A stretch of 64,000 bases of DNA from Monomorium pharaonis (lineage: Eukaryota; Arthropoda; Insecta; Hymenoptera; Formicidae), in assembly GCF_013373865.1 (NCBI RefSeq), contig NC_050467.1:22714996-22778995 (forward strand), read 5' to 3'. The notes under the pieces are model-generated. The model saw nothing but the letters and a program-made list of their open reading frames with translations, ran no database searches and was not told the DNA's origin. Of this stretch, positions 14,601 through 30,226 are shown piece after piece. Each line of letters opens with the position of its first letter. Positions within the stretch are counted from its first letter, which is position 1. The position numbers and the translations under genes are program-made.

Positions 14601-16400
14601 GGTCAAATTTTATAAAATATTATATAAAATAATTATAAAAAACAAATTATATACTAATACGTAAAATATATATTACTGGTATTATTATTATTACAACGTT
14701 TGTAAAGTTTGTAAATTAAATTCTAAATTACGAAGATACGTAATACTGAATATTCTTCAATAGCAATATAATCTCTTCACAAATTCTGTGGCAAATTAAA
14801 AAAAACTAAAAATAAATAAAAATATAAGATACAATTCGGAATAGGCTAAATGAATTTTTGGGACAGGTTATAACGAGACAAAGGGGAGAAATAGGTGGTT
14901 AGGTGAGGGAGGTCGTTCAGAAGGCAAAAAGTTGGACGTGAGGAAGAGCACAAGACGCGGCTCGGCTGGCGAGACAGCACGAGCGAGAAATAGTTAGGAA
15001 TGTAGGGCAAAGGGTTGGCGAGATCAATAAATCCCCCTCTCTCCCTCGCTAGCCCCTAGCGTCGAGGTGTTAGGCCTATACAATCCCTCTTCATCTCCCT
15101 CACACCCGCGCCTTGCTTTTCTCCTCGTCGTCTCTCATTCCAAGGAACGCGCGGATTAATATTTCAGTCTGGCCGACCATCTGAGAAAAACGACTTGGCT
15201 AGAAATGAACAGGTATCGAGAAAGAGGATCGACATTCGAATAATCGATTGTGTGGAATATTAGAGATTTTTATATACATAATGCTTCTGCGTATGTATTA
15301 AAAGTTAATAATTAACATCACTTGAGTTGTTGAGCTGTTATATTTTCACAATTTTTATCGGGGATAAAAATAAAAATATAATAACTACTAATGTCGCCGA
15401 TAGCAATAAATGGTTCAAAATATGATTTTCACGCTATTAAGAAACGAATTAGTGATTTCTTTTATTACATTATATTTGCATTATATCTTTCTCTCTAGAA
15501 TATTATTATATGTAGCTTTATATTTTGTATCTTTTTTTATGTCATTTTCTACCAAAAATACCAATTTATTAAGTAATTAATATTTCTACAATTCTACAAT
15601 TCTTTTTCCCGATCGATGTCAGAAGAGTCACGTATGAAATATTGATTGAAATCGATGCATATCGCTCATCTGTAGACTCAGATAGGCCAACGACAATACG
15701 CTTATAGACAATTTCGCGAGTACGTCTGTTGTGTTTTTTCTTTTTTATTCTCTTGACCTGTAATCTATAGCCAACTTCAATGTGTAGCCTCGCCCTTCCG
15801 TCACACAACTAGGTTAACCATAACACGGTAGAAGTTTCGAAACTACGCGAAGCCCTCTTCTTTTCCAAGTTCTCCTACGAAATGTTCGCACAGCTGACTG
15901 CGACTCGCTTTCGTTCGTAACGGAAGGTGAGGATCACGTTCGAGTCTTCCTCCGCTTTTTCCCGGATCACTTTTTGAATTCCGTGCGTATAGCAGAGTTA
16001 CGTATTAGAGAGAAAGGTACTTCAATTTCGCCATATATTCTGAAGAGATCATCTCGCCGCCCCTTTCCTTCCTATAGTTTTGTCTCAAGTTCCGCATTTC
16101 AGATTAATGGAGTTAGCTTCCCTTTATTGGAAATTTTATTAAGCACTCTTTTCCTTTTTATTACTTTTTAATATACAATATTAAACGGTCTTTGTAACTA
16201 ACTCTTAATTTGAGATACTCGTAAACTAAAATTCGTTTAAAGTTATATAACTACAAATTATATAATTTTGAAATATTTCATATATTTTGCTCTTTTTGTT
16301 CCCTATTAGTAGTCAATGTATAATAATAGAAATTGTTTTATTTTTTGCAAACATATTCTTATCTTTTTTTACTCCTTCCTCCCTCTCTTTCTCTCTCTCT

Positions 16401-16429
16401 TTATATATATATATATATATGTATATATA
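16401..16429. repeat. TA microsatellite after a TC run
   Basis: TC-rich 16381-16400 passes directly into TATATA with one G interruption. Confidence 0.88.
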
Positions 16430-19400
16430 ATTACATTTATTAAATTCTAATGTTTTTATATATATGCGATAGTTTTTAATGAAGAAATTGTTAGACCTAC
16501 CACAAATTGCCTTTCGTATAGTGTATATTTATTAATGTATATCGGGTGCATGATGTAAATAACCGCAGCTATTTAGTTATCCCGCACGTTACTCGCACAA
16601 ATGGTCAAATTTATCGGTTCGAAGTGTACCTCAATATAATTTACGATGGCGACCCGAGTGATTTATACACCGCCTATAGCACGATAACTGATCCCACGGG
16701 CATTTGTGTTTCTCATTGACAATGGTAACTTTGCGAACTCGAGGAAATACGTCATCCGGAAGAGCGACATTGGTTGTTTCTCATTTTCGTGAATCGATTT
16801 GCGTTTCCATCATAATTAGCTAATTACATTAAAATAATTCATTAACTGTGCAATATAATGCCGGTCAATTTAATTTTCAATGCTGTTTTAATATGTACGG
16901 AGACAAATGTATTAAATGTTGCAAAAAAAAAACACTACTTTGATACATAGTTTTCTATTACATTTTATTTATAACAATTTTTATTTGGACATTAAGATAA
17001 AATATTTTATTACGAATAATCTTCGTGGTTAGTAAAAAATTCTCCGATGAGAGAAGAAATAAGTATTTCTATACTTATAAAATCTAAAACTGAAAATGCT
17101 AAATGCAGATTTAATTTTAAAGGTGAGAAGATTGATAATGTGTCTCCTTTTTATTAAACAAAAATTGGCTCTAAAGTTTTCTTTGGAACTATAAAGGCCT
17201 TCGGCGATTCCGAAACACTCGGTTATAGGCGCCACGTAAGCGCGTCACGGCGCCTCTCTTTTTTCGCGGGGCTCGCTCGTTTCAATCCCGCAAATACTTT
17301 CTGCTTCGGTAGCACTCGAAAGGACCGGAGTTAAGGGATGAATGGGCGGTGTGGCGCGAAGGGAACGTATTCTTCGGTTCCGCGGTGACGGCTTCTGCGT
17401 GACAAAGTCGGCGATAAAAGAGGTACCCTCATCCCTTCGTGTCTGATCGGCGCCTTTGATGGTCACCATGGCAACTCTTTATCTCTCTTGCTCGGCTACT
17501 CGTTGTTACTTTTTTCTTTCTCTTCCCGCGAGAGTTCATCCCTTACGAGCCAGCCGCTCGTTCGCGTTTCTTCATTTTCATTTGCAAACCGCGTCTTATA
17601 ATTGCAGGCACGTGAGAGATTAACAAAAAGCGTCTATACATCCGTGTCTAGACATAAATATTGATGGCTGCTATATGGGAGAGCAATGTTTTTCTTTTTT
17701 TGTTGAAAAGTTTCATTGCAGCAATTAAGGAAATTTTTTAAAAAGAGCTTAAAAGAAAACATAAATGTACATCTATTCTAATTGATTAACATTATATAAT
17801 TTTTTCTAATTTTTAAAATATTGTTTATGAAACGCTTTTATTTACTCTTTTTAAAGGAATTTTTTTAATGTGTTACATTTAATTATTAAATTAAACTACT
17901 CTATAAACAAGAGAATTGAGGAAAAGAAATATAAAAGTTATAAGATAACAATTCGTGTGTAATAATTACATGGAGGAAGTTAATTTTTTTGTGAATCTAT
18001 CACTTAAGCGTCATGATTTACAAATCAATTTTCGAGTGTGAGATTTCTGATGTCAAGGATAATTTGAAAAATAATTTTAACGCTTATTGTGTTTTTAACG
18101 CTTTCTGATGCTTCTTTTAAATATTAATTTGCGTATCTTTGGAAGAATGCACCTGCTGCATACACAGACTGATACATGTGCATGGAGGTCGTTGACTCTT
18201 CGCTGACATGTTTTCGTTGTGAATATCGTATCGAATTTCTGACATGTTCGTGAAATTTGATTATTGCGAATTATTATCGCTGTTTTGACAATGGTCATTT
18301 TTTTCTTGCGAAAACACTTTTTACATGAATGTGCTTTTATAGTATAACATATCATTAGGGGAAAACAAGTATATATAACATTATATAAAATTAATTATAA
18401 TTTTTTCAGATTTAAAAGTTATTCTTAATAAAATTAATTATTAATATTTTATGACATTGTACTAGTTTATAATGGTTTATGTTTTTTTTTTATTAATGTA
18501 GATTGACATATGGAAATTATTAAAATTGCTTCATCCAAAATTTTAAAATATATTAATATATTGAAAAAGATGAAGATGTATTAATAATATTCGTACATAA
18601 ATATTAATGTTTAAGAAGCGATATTAGCAAAATTCCATGCTACTGTTTAGTTTTGCATAACTCGAAATAGCCGAATAAAATGTCAAATAATAAATTAAAC
18701 ACTTAAGTATGCATATATTCATGTGATAACATGTTCAAGTTTAAAAGAATGAGGAATGTGTAATTTAACGGTAAAATACATCTTGGAAAAGTTTCGAAAT
18801 CACTGAAAAGTGAAAATGTCATGTAACAAATGTCGGCTGTTATGTATTGGTATATTAATATAACGGCAAACTAATAATTAATTTCATTCAGAATTAGAAG
18901 TAGAATTTCTCATATAATAATGAAGATATCACGAATGGCCATAATATATCTATAAAGATAATATCTTCTCCACTATTTTTTTCTACGTTAATTTCTTCAA
19001 AATAATGAATAGATGAGAATGCTCAGATTACCACTACTCATTTCACGAGACCACAATGCAAACTTCTTTGTATCTTCACGTTAAGAGTCCGAATCGAAGA
19101 GATTTATCAAAAGCCAAATTACACGGGATAAGAACCACGACTATCCAATTATCTCCTACTTAACTTCTCTCAAGTATTTCGACATGAGCGGAGAAAGGAG
19201 AAAAGAGAAAAGTGCAGAACTCCCACGTAGAGGCGGAGGACTATTTCAAAAGAGTTACACATAAAAATAGAGACAGTGTGCACGTGTGCATCTCTCTTTT
19301 GCTTCTCTTCCAGTACTCTCTCCCGACTATTCCTGTCTTGCAGCGCGCCGGTCATTCCCGTCCGACAATCCTCCTCTTCGTGACGCGTGCGCGCGCGAGT

Positions 19401-19632
19401 AACGAAGGAGACACTTCTCGTATTTTTAAGTCTTTTTATTTTATCAAATTAATTACAATTAGCGGGTGGGAATAAAAGAGGCAGAGGACGAAGAGAACCA
19501 TTGAGCGAACAGTGAACTATACGATCGTCGAAACGTAACAACACATTAATTACCTACTATCAATAATTAATTTCTGCGATTCTATTGACCTTCACACCGA
19601 GTGAGAATCAGAAAAAGCCAAATTATAAACTA

Positions 19633-19772
19633 CGGCCGGTATTTATAGCGGCTGTTTATATTTAAGACCGTCTTAAGTACTATCTTACATCCAATTACAG
19701 AACCATACAGCATCTTAAGATAGGATATCTTTAGGATAGTCTTAAAATAAGAATCGACTATGAATATCGACT
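19633..19772. mobile_element. Degenerate MITE-like inverted-repeat element
   Basis: The left end (about 19633-19675) and the reverse complement of the right end (about 19730-19772) align over about 40 bases. They share cGgTATTtATAG / cGaTATTcATAG, then TTATaTTTAAGAC / TTATtTTAAGAC. The interior is short and has no coding capacity. Short length, imperfect terminal inverted repeats and AT-rich content fit an old miniature inverted-repeat element. No family name is given because I cannot search. Confidence 0.55.
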
Positions 19773-22700
19773 TAAGAATTTTATTTATATAATAATATAA
19801 ATAAAACCCATAAGTTTTTATAAGTTTGAAAATTTAATTTGTCAAACTTTGAGTGGCCGCAACTTTGTCAATTTTGACTTTAGCGCTTCGAGCATTAAGA
19901 GACATCGAAAGAACTCGCGCAGGGGCAAACGGAACTCCAGCCAAAAGTGCGAAATTTGGAAAATAAAATTTTTGACACCTTTACTTTTGTGAAAATTTAA
20001 AGTAAAAATAAGTGATAAATTTGAAAACAATTCTTTTTCACAGTCTTGCAAACTTAATAATCAAGCCGTAAATTAAAATTCCCTTAATACATAATTCACG
20101 CAGTGAATAAAATGTAGTGAAGATAACTGAAAAATATGATATTTTGTATTCGCATTTTTTGTTCGTGGATGTGAAATTTAATACGCCGATATCCTTTTAA
20201 CCTCAATATTAAACTACTTCGTAACCTCGTAATTACGCTTCGATCTGATTTCCATTGAAAAGAATGAAATTGTCTCCAATATAGTTAAAGAACGCGCACC
20301 TGAGATTCCAGTTAACGAATCGGGGAAACAATCGTACTTTATTTTGTTTGAAATAGAGCGTGTCTTGAATCTTACTCGACAATGTGCAGAGCGAATCGGT
20401 TTGGAACCTCGACCGAAATAGCGAGACTGTTTCTTCGTTCTCGATTTCGTTGAATCGTCCGATGTTCGCGGAATTTATCTCATTCCACGAAATCCTTATT
20501 GGAAGAGTCAACCTTGACTTTTGGACGTGTCCGTCTGTGGATGGATTCGCCTGTTGGTATGTCGTATGAATAGTAAAACCGGAATGAGTCATAACCGATC
20601 TCACGTGTTACGACTACCAACGCGGCGCGAAACGCTCCACGTCGCATGTTTGCGAGCTGGTCCAGGTGCTGATAACACACAGGCGAGACCATTTATTAAT
20701 TAACCTCCGCGCTGTGTGCATTTGCGTGCACGACGTACGATTATATCAAAATGTAGTGCACTTTTAACAATAAATTACGTGCTTGCGAGAACGATTGCTT
20801 TTACATTGTTGAGATAATAGTTTATCAACTGCCAGTGATAAAAGAGTTCAATCTTAGAAAACATGCGAGTTATTAATAGATTTATTATTTATATACTTTT
20901 ATGAAGAGATTTCTTTATTTATGGAATTTTCATTTGAAGCTTGTATCGCTGTTTTCGTTTTTTTTTGTTAAAATTAAAAATAATTGCCAGACAAGATTGG
21001 CATTAAATTATGATATGTAATTTAAAATAATTATTTATAAATTAAGATATGTGCTATATTTTCCGATTCATCGTTTATTACAGTTGAGCCAGAATAACGT
21101 AGAACTTTGTGTCTTAATTCGGTTAAGAATTAATTGTAATGTATAATTAATTCAGTGTATGGAATGCTCAGCACTCCAAGTCACCTGTTCTGGAATTCGA
21201 GCTTGGTTTACGGGCGCGACCCTCGCAAGCACGTGCACCACATCCCCACGTGTCAACACACACGCGCGCATATCCGGCCGAGACGTCCTCCGCTATATGA
21301 GTCATTAGTGGGACTCCGTCCATTGACTAATATGTACATACTGTCTTTTCCGTGATTCTCGAAGAGATAAATCGTCTGTTTTCTAACCGTTCATTCACTC
21401 ATTCACATTTACTCATAAACTAAAGAGGCACAGATAAATAGTTCCAAAATTCACGTATACAAATTAAACCACTAAATTGATAATAAAAATCTTACTTTTT
21501 GCTTTCCAAAAAGTTTAATTAGGTTTTATTATAAGGAAAGTTCAATTGATGCGTGGATTATAGTTAAAATTTTTTTTAATTAGAATTTAAAGTCTTGAAA
21601 ATGTAAAAAATACGTAATGAACGATAATCAAAATGACATAGCGAAATATCACTATTTGTTAAATAAAAATTAATTCTTGATTTTTTAAGATGTCTAATGG
21701 TTTTTGCAAATACTCTATATGCCGATACAGTACGATGATTACATTAATATATACAGAGGTGACCCTGGAATTTGATTATGCAATTCTGCTTCGATGTGCA
21801 TTTCTCATTCGCCTCTTGCGCTCATGCGCTCAAACATACCGTAAATGATAATTGGCCGTCCGGCCAAAATTGTATCTATTTAAAAACACGGGGGTAATAT
21901 CGAAATAATGACTGGTTATTGAATAAATTACCCTTTATCGCGCGCCGCGCTTTCAACGCCCATTCTAAATGCAGTAACGTCTCGCCGAATAGTTTAACGG
22001 AGGTAATAAAAAATAATTGCTACGTGAGCGGCTCTTTCTGCGATATGGTTCAAGAAACGTAGATCAAGAGGCTACTCTCTCTTTCTTCTAAATTTTATTC
22101 CCCCTTATTAAAACGTTAAAATGTCTGAGCAATATTGCTCTATTGACGTGTAATAATACTCTTGCAAAATACTCGAGAGCGTTCCTTTTCACGTAATACG
22201 TTAACCCTCGTGCACGTGTATATAGTAAATTTGACAACGCGGTCGTGTTATCAATATAATTAATATTTTTTACATATTTTTCATATATTAAATTTTTCTG
22301 TAGGTTTATAGATTCTGAGACAGCTTTTTACATAAGCTTTTCTAAAGACTCATTAAAATCTTACGTTCGTTGTTTTTACAACGAACATTATTGAATACAT
22401 ATCTATTAAAAATACTTAATTATGATTTGATCATCAACGTAAATTAACATTTAATTTATTAAATTCATAAGAGTGAAAGATGTGTATCTAAAGATTACTA
22501 TTGCGTTAGAAAATTTATATTAGACTTAAATTTTTAAGAATAAATTAATTTCATTTTTAATGAATTTTTAATAGAAAATGTTTTTGCATAATATTTCTTC
22601 GTAATTTAAAATATAGCTTCGATTGAATGGGCGATCATGTATTTGTTAGAGAGTCCACCTTAAAGGGGATGCAACGACGTTGCGCGTCTATACATGAGAG

Positions 22701-22800
22701 CACTTCTCTTTCATTGTCGGCACATAACGTACATTTTGCGTGTATTCTCGGACTTGCGAGTTATATTTTTAATGAAAAATGATAATTATCCGTTGTTAAT

Positions 22801-22803
<3 letters not shown>

Positions 22804-22846
<43 letters not shown>
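22804..22846. repeat. (TA)21 microsatellite
   Basis: Uninterrupted TA run. It gives an artificial Ile-Tyr reading frame. Confidence 0.96.
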
Positions 22847-22848
<2 letters not shown>

Positions 22849-25800
22849 ATTATGGACGTCATTATTTCTATTGTATTTTATTTATATGCGTATTGTTAAT
22901 TATTTATATTTTATTTATTAATTATTTCTCTTGTATATTAATACTAATGAATGTTGTTACGCCGTTTCCTAAATATATGCAAAAGTTATATCAAATTTCA
23001 TTCATCTTTTACTACAATGACGGCACATTTTTGTTATTTCAATTATCGAAGAAGTTTAGCTCAAATATCATTAATAATTAATATAAATATACATATTATT
23101 TAATTCTTATAAATTTAATTAAGTCTTTTGCGGCTATTGTATCTAATGAACAAACGATTTTTTTTAAGTAAAGATTTGTTTTCTGCGAATAATGCTTTTT
23201 TAACGCAAAATATGATACAAGTGAAAATTATTCTTTATATTATTAGTAATATTTTAATAAATATAATGCAAATGGTTAAAAAATTTATGGTAAATATTTT
23301 ATTTGGAGCATATTATGTGTATATACATGCACATTATAAGGAAGGAAACGCAGCAATTTTTAAAAAGATGATTCATTTCATGTCATGAGTCCGATGAACT
23401 ATTTTGCATATTATCTTAATGACAAATTAATTAATTAAAATGCTAAAATTATTATTACGGCAAGAATATTGATTGGAAATGTTTTACATTCTGCGCCAAA
23501 TTATGCGTCAAAGATTAATTAAAACGTGACTCATCAATTAGTAAGTCTATGATACTAATCAATTAGTATTATATATACGTTATACATATACAATATTTTG
23601 TTAGAACAAGTAAAATATAGAATCAGGTATCTAATAGTAAATGTAAGATCTACATGAGTAATGCTAATTTTAAGCCTTATGTACAATTCGTACAAACGTG
23701 AGTATATTGATTTATCTAAAAAAGATATGCTAATTTTTTGTACCTTTGGTTTACGCCCTTGTCTCTCGCGTTCTGACATAATCTGTCACGGGGTATGCTC
23801 TGCATATGCTTAGAAGCGCAAAATAGAGGAGTGGCAATGACAAATATAATCGAAGAGAAACTACCATAATGAATAATCCAGCAAGATAATTACAGTCGAT
23901 GAGTATCGTAACTAATTGATAGAAAAAGTATCGCAAGTAATAATTTCGCTGGGGTAGTCTTAATTAAGTCGTCCACGATGATTGCTTACTGTCTAAACGG
24001 TGAAAGATAATTTGAGGACATATGGTTGGAAAGTCGTAACGTATTAAGTTCTTCATCGCGTGCTCTAATTACATAAAGAGAAGACGCTGTCTACCCGATG
24101 ACCGTAACGAACGACAGGAAAGTAGATGGCAAGAAAAAGCTCATCGTCGTCAATTGACAGCTCTATTTATCTGCGATGCAATCGACCTGTCAACGAACGT
24201 AACTGGCCCGTAATTTTCGCCTCTGAACGCGAACATTCAGTGCCGGCAATTCGGAGCAATAAAATTACCTTCCGGCTATCTTAAGACGTCGCATGAAACT
24301 ATATCTGTGCAAGAATGACGTGAATTTGTTAACGGACAAATCAATCCTCAAGATGTCCCATAGATATCGATAACAAGATTACATAATAAGATAATTTTTA
24401 ATTCAATAAAAGGATTTAATAAGAGAATGATTTATCGTTTGAGAAAAATGTAATTTGTGATAAAAGAAGAGTGAAAAATATATCTCTTGTCCAATATTGT
24501 ATTGATTTCATTAATACAAATTATAATTTCATAAAGAAAATTGTAGACAAATAAAACTATTTTTATGATCTACGAGTTATAAATAAATGTTCCTCCGATT
24601 TTAAATTCGTAAAATGAGAAGAAAGTAATATCTTTATTTTTTTAAATTTCTAGCTATAAATTATTCTTAATTTCTGGATAAAAATTATCTTCACGAATAT
24701 ATGAGTGCTAACTATAAATAATTTTGCTCTGAGTCAATTAGAAAATTAGGAGTCGGGATCACGCTGTTAATAGTTACGAAGAATAGCAACGCTGGGGTTA
24801 CTGTCTTTTGCTAAATTTACTGCTGAGGGAGTATATCTGAATCCAAGGGTGTATCCACTCACAGCCTAATAGGTTCGAAAAGAGAGGGTGGCTTAGTCGA
24901 ATGAGTTTAATTGAAACGAATCCCACTGTACGCATCTTTTTCTACGTAGCCCAATTAATGATGAAATTGATATTTTGTGTAACATATTAAATACTTATTA
25001 ATTATGTCTCGCATAAATTATTTTATATTATTTTAAGATGTAAATAAAGTTGCTTTATTAAGTCCAAGAATTTTGAAACGTTTATCTTTTTGAATGTTTC
25101 TAGGATGCAAATGTTGTTCAGTTCGAACAGAGCTTTAATTTTTCATCCAGAAATTTTTGATATTGATATTAAACATATTGATACCAAATTAAATTAAGAA
25201 GGAAATAAAAAATTTTAATTACGTAATACAACTAATTAAATTAATAATATCAACATTATAAACACTTTTTGAAAATTTTCCCTCATATTTGTCGCAAAAT
25301 TGACGTTTTTAATATTATCTCTACATATCAATGCGAGAGCTCGCGGTTACTTCTCGGCACTCCTCGTCGATACTCTTCTCTCGTCCATCGTTCGTGGTCA
25401 CGCGCCCCGCGACAACCCGGTTTATCGGGCAACGCCCAGATACGGACGTAGGGGCTTGAAATATCGAATCTCCACCCCCCCGTCGCCCCCGCTTCCCGGG
25501 AATGTCCGCGTCGTCGGCGGGCTCGCGGCGCGTTGCTATTTTTGGATTTCCATATTTCCACCTTTCATCATTCGCCTGTCGCAAACATACCCAGAGATTT
25601 TCTGGCGATACCGGATCGCTGTGGCGGATCTAGGGAATTGTCAAGTAAACAATTGACAAAGCAAAAATTGAAGATACATGGGAAGTACAGCTTTGCTAAA
25701 ACCTAATACCGAAAATCATGTTGGACCATAAAAATAATTACATAGGACGTTCAAACTGCTAAGATATTTAAATTTTTTGCAGCATGTTCGTTATGCTTGA

Positions 25801-27478
25801 ACATCTTTTATAATTATTTTGGTGTTTAAAATATATTTTTATATTTATATCTAGCTAAATTTTTAGATATTTTGATACAATTTTTTGTAGATTTTTAAAA
25901 TTTAAAATTTTTAGATCACTTATTTTAATTTCTCGAGTGTTAATTTTTCTGGACGATAAACTGAATCTTCAAGTGAAGAAGAAGAAGATCCGGAAACGAA
26001 TGTTCTATTAATTTTAATGAACTGCGGGCATCGGTCACAACCGCACTGTATAGACTCGGTAATGAAGGAGCGCGAATCTCGCGGAGCGCGAGTAATTTAC
26101 TCGAACGATTATCGGCGAGAATCGCATTAAATTAATTAACGGCGTCGTTAACGAGATTCCTCGCCTAATCCGTTTCTCGCGTTACCGCGCGCACTTGCTC
26201 ACGACGACGCCGGGCCTTTTTGCTTCATCATCGGGGGAGAGGGGACGGGCTTCCGCTCGAGTTTCATGCGCGTGCATCCGCACGCGCGCGCCAAAGTGTC
26301 CCTTTTTGCGGAGCGCGGTAATTAATCGTGTGCGTGTCACACCCTGTGCTCAGAACGAATCACCACGCCGACGTAAGGCTTTTATGTTTTCGACTGTTGG
26401 ATTAGTTTTGACAATTGTGTGCACATAAATGTATGCGCGTGAGGAAATCTAGAATGCTCACTTTAGTGTTTGAAAATTACGATAACAAACAATGTTACTC
26501 AGAAATAGCTTGTTAATTGACAATATATGAGTATGTAATTCTGAATGTCTGTAAAATGATATTTATTTATTGCATTTTTTGAATATATAAAGATATCTGA
26601 AAGAATTAATGTGCTATAATGAAGAAATTCTTTTATTATATCGACTGGATGAAATCTAATTTAACTCTCAGGGTATAATGTGAGAAAGGATTGTTATTGA
26701 TCCAAATGGTTCAAATCTAATGTCCAATCACTTTTTTTGTATTTAAAGTGATTCAAGAAATTTCTAAAAAAATTTATGAACATATCTTCAAGTTTTCAGA
26801 ACAAACGTTTGTACTTCTGTGTGAAAAAGAAAATGTAATATAATTTAATTGCCTTTGAAATCTCGAGAAACTTCCAGGAATAGAAAATAGGCAGACACGA
26901 AATATGATTGAAATTTAAGGATTAATATGCTAATATATAACAGTTTTGTGAAATAGATTATAAGCACATGGGTCATTTATAAATTAATTTTAGTGATAGG
27001 GGCCAACTTTGCAGGGTATAAAGAAGGCTTCTGCAGTATTACAATGGAAGTCTCGGTATAAATCTCTACAGAGTTAAGTTAGTAAGACAGTTGAGATCTC
27101 ACGCGCCGCCCCTTTGAACTGTCTGGCAGTTCTAGTCGTTTCATCCCGCCGTCGCGAATTTAATGAAAATGCCTTTAATTATAGCTGACAGTTCGATCGC
27201 GCGTACCACCTACGTGTTGTTCCAACCTGCGTGTTTACGTGTTTGATATGCCTACGCGTGCTGTCACGTTGAAAATAACGGCCATCTCTCCCTTACGACT
27301 ATTAATGCGTTAAGCACGGATGCGTAGAAAAATGTGTAGATAACGTGATATTTACAATCTTGCTAATGGACTCGCTTTATTCAATATACATTTCTTAATG
27401 GAAAAAGCCGAGTAAATGAATGAAAATGGGAATAAAATCTTTAACGATAGGACATATACATATAACGTGCACATATGA

Positions 27479-27514
27479 GATTACAATTGTAATCCTAAGC
27501 CGTAAGGCAAGGAT
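27479..27514. other. 16-bp perfect palindrome followed by a small hairpin
   Basis: GATTACAATTGTAATC at 27479-27494 is its own reverse complement. It overlaps AATCCT...AGGATT arms (27491-27514) with an inner GCC/GGC. Confidence 0.5.
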
Positions 27515-28944
27515 TATAAATAAATAATTATATATATATATAAATGTATATAAAAATTGTAAAAACTTTTGTGAATGAAAATATCGTAGAATTGGAGATA
27601 TCAATTTTTTATTGGTTTATTTATTTACTTTCAATTTTTTTAAGTGTATGATGTGTTTCTATGGATGGATGTCCGTCTAATTAAAACAAATCATAAAACA
27701 ATGAACATAATTCTCGAATTTTATGAGATATAACGCGCTAAAACTGACATAAAATCTATGTCGACAATTGTTTATTATCATTTTGTGTTATCAAACCCGT
27801 TAAGAACTATATCGAAAATCGAGTCAGTCATTCACGAAGTAGATTACGAAGTCACAGAGTATGATTCCTGTGACAATATTCACTATTTCTTTGAAGACGT
27901 TGAGAGGAAGTGCAATTTACGTAATTTGCATAACAGTTACGTCTTGCATCACTCGCTCAGCGCTTTTCTAACGTTACGTCGCGATCTCTTCGCTCGTACG
28001 GACGTCTTGTGTTTTCCCAAGTGATTTATTCAAGGCGCCACCGCCTTTACGCCCTTCTTCGCGCAACGATGCCGTATAACGTCACCGGTTTCGTACCTTG
28101 TTGTAAAGCGAATAAGCATGCGTGCGTGTGTGCAGCACACATAGAAGGCTATTTGGTAAATCTCGTGTGGAGTCCGGCGACGCCCGTGTGTTAAAACGTG
28201 ACGCGAGTATACGTGTATGCGGTTATCGATTGCTCCCCAAAGCCTACTTTCCGCGAGCGCTTATTTATTTACGGCCCGATGCGATATATTTCAAATCGAC
28301 GTCCGAATATATGTAACGTGGGAATCGCACAGGGTTTTATTTTCTTCGTTGGAACGCAGTTTGGAAACCCTATTGGTATTCTTCGCGACGAATATAATTT
28401 GTAATCTATAATTACTTTATACATTATATTATATATTATTAAATAAGGAATTATACATATATATCACAAATTAGATTTAGATAGTCACATGTTGGTGAGT
28501 CATCAAACTTACTGCGCAAGCGATAGTACATATTGGTGACCGCATGACAGGTGACCGTTTAAATGTAATCTTTGATCGACCAGTTTTTTAAGCCTTTATA
28601 CGTAAAATATTATTTTTTGAAAAAGAAATGTAAAATAACTCTGTTTTACTCAATTTTTTGAGAACATTCTTGCCTTAGTATTTTAATTTGCAAATTTCTG
28701 AATTATACATACATAAATACACACATACATACACACACACACACAGCAGAGGAATCACATTAATTTAATTTAATTTTTTATTCATACAGAGAGATAAATT
28801 ACGACAAAATTATATTTTTTTAACTATAATTGTTTCTATATAGAATATCTTGAATAGTTATAATCGAATTATATTTAAATTGATAATATAGGTTAAGTTA
28901 TTATAACTTAATTATTACTATATTAATTATTTATGCTTGTTTTA

Positions 28945-28961
28945 ATATATATATATATATA

Positions 28962-29003
<42 letters not shown>
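28945..29003. repeat. Compound TA-TG-TA microsatellite
   Basis: A TA run, a short TG segment and a longer TA run. Confidence 0.92.
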
Positions 29004-29007
<4 letters not shown>

Positions 29008-30226
29008 TAAGCAGTGAAATATATTTAAAATTACTTGCAATTATAATTTAGGAATATCTACAGAAGTTTAAGAATAATATTTGATAAAAATTCAAGGTTC
29101 TATGTCACTGACAATGCATGATATTTAAACTTAATCATGTGTAGGATAGGAAATACTTTAAACTTTCGTGAGCCAAGACTGACGTGAAATTATTTAGTCC
29201 GATTTTCGCATATTAGCATATTTATGCGTACATAAATTGCCTTCCTGTCTCTTCAAATTGCATTAAAAAATGTGTTTTGAATAATAATATAAATTCCGAT
29301 GAAGAAAACAAAAGAGAAAGGAGATTTTAATATAAAATGAGAAAAGGGGTTTTCACTGCTGCGATAAGTTCCTTGACAAATTAGTTTAATTTTGGTGGTT
29401 AATCGTTATGGTGAAATATTTTTTTCTATTTTCCCTGCGTGGTGGGGAAAGTCCAATCGTTCGTGGGGAGAAAGGAAATATTGTGCTATCGGCTTGAATG
29501 CCCTATATTACGGTTCCAGCCTGTTAAAGGGGTCCATATCCAATCTTACACAGCGACCAACTTTTCGTCCGTCCGCGTCACGAGTATCCAAGTATATACC
29601 AATCGAAGTTGCGCTGTCGATCAATATTTCTCCAAGTAGAACGACCTGCTTCTCCCCATTAGATTACATATCGGTTTTAAAACCGCTTCAGATATTCCGA
29701 ATCATCGCGACGGACTGTTGCTAGCGTGAAATTCCTGAAACGTCCTCGAATGTTACATGGAGTTAAAAAAATATACCAGATAGCGAGACGATCAATACTT
29801 ACTCAGCTGTGCTAAAGGGTGCAATTTTGTCGGCTATTTTGTTTTCCATTCAATCGATATGTTCCGCGAATCTAGACCGTATCATCTATGTGTGAAATAT
29901 GTGTTGCGTTTAATATAAATGACTAATAATTTAATGCATGATAAATAATTCATAGTCGTATTTAATTGTGTATATGTTTTACTTAATCTCTTTGACATTT
30001 ATGATAAAGTGATGAAAATGGTTGCCACTTTAACAAAATAATTTATTTCTAAAATACCGATCTTATTTGCAACAATTAACAATTATAATTCTTGTTGACC
30101 TATTCCAAAATTAAACCTTCTATATTCAACAAATTTGAGGAATGCATTGGCTCGCACTGGTGCGACACTCGCGAGACACCCGATATATAATCGAGTGTTT
30201 GAACGGGGCTGCTCGCCAGAGTTGAA

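Larger units (their letters stand above)
9761..19632. other. Non-coding stretch
   Basis: Mostly AT-rich. CpG-richer patches occur at 10780-11370 (with alternating CG and Tatgtatg runs), 13200-13690 and 17220-17580. A (TA) tract is at 16401. No exon, tRNA or TE gene recognised. Confidence 0.6.

Noticed and set aside
20233..20604. 123-codon minus-strand frame with varied composition
   Set aside because: No recognisable motif, and the nested opposite-strand frame suggests chance. It remains the least implausible of the unknown frames in the left half.
22800..23081. 93-codon frame beginning with an Ile-Tyr run
   Set aside because: It is a TA microsatellite translated into AT-rich flanking sequence.
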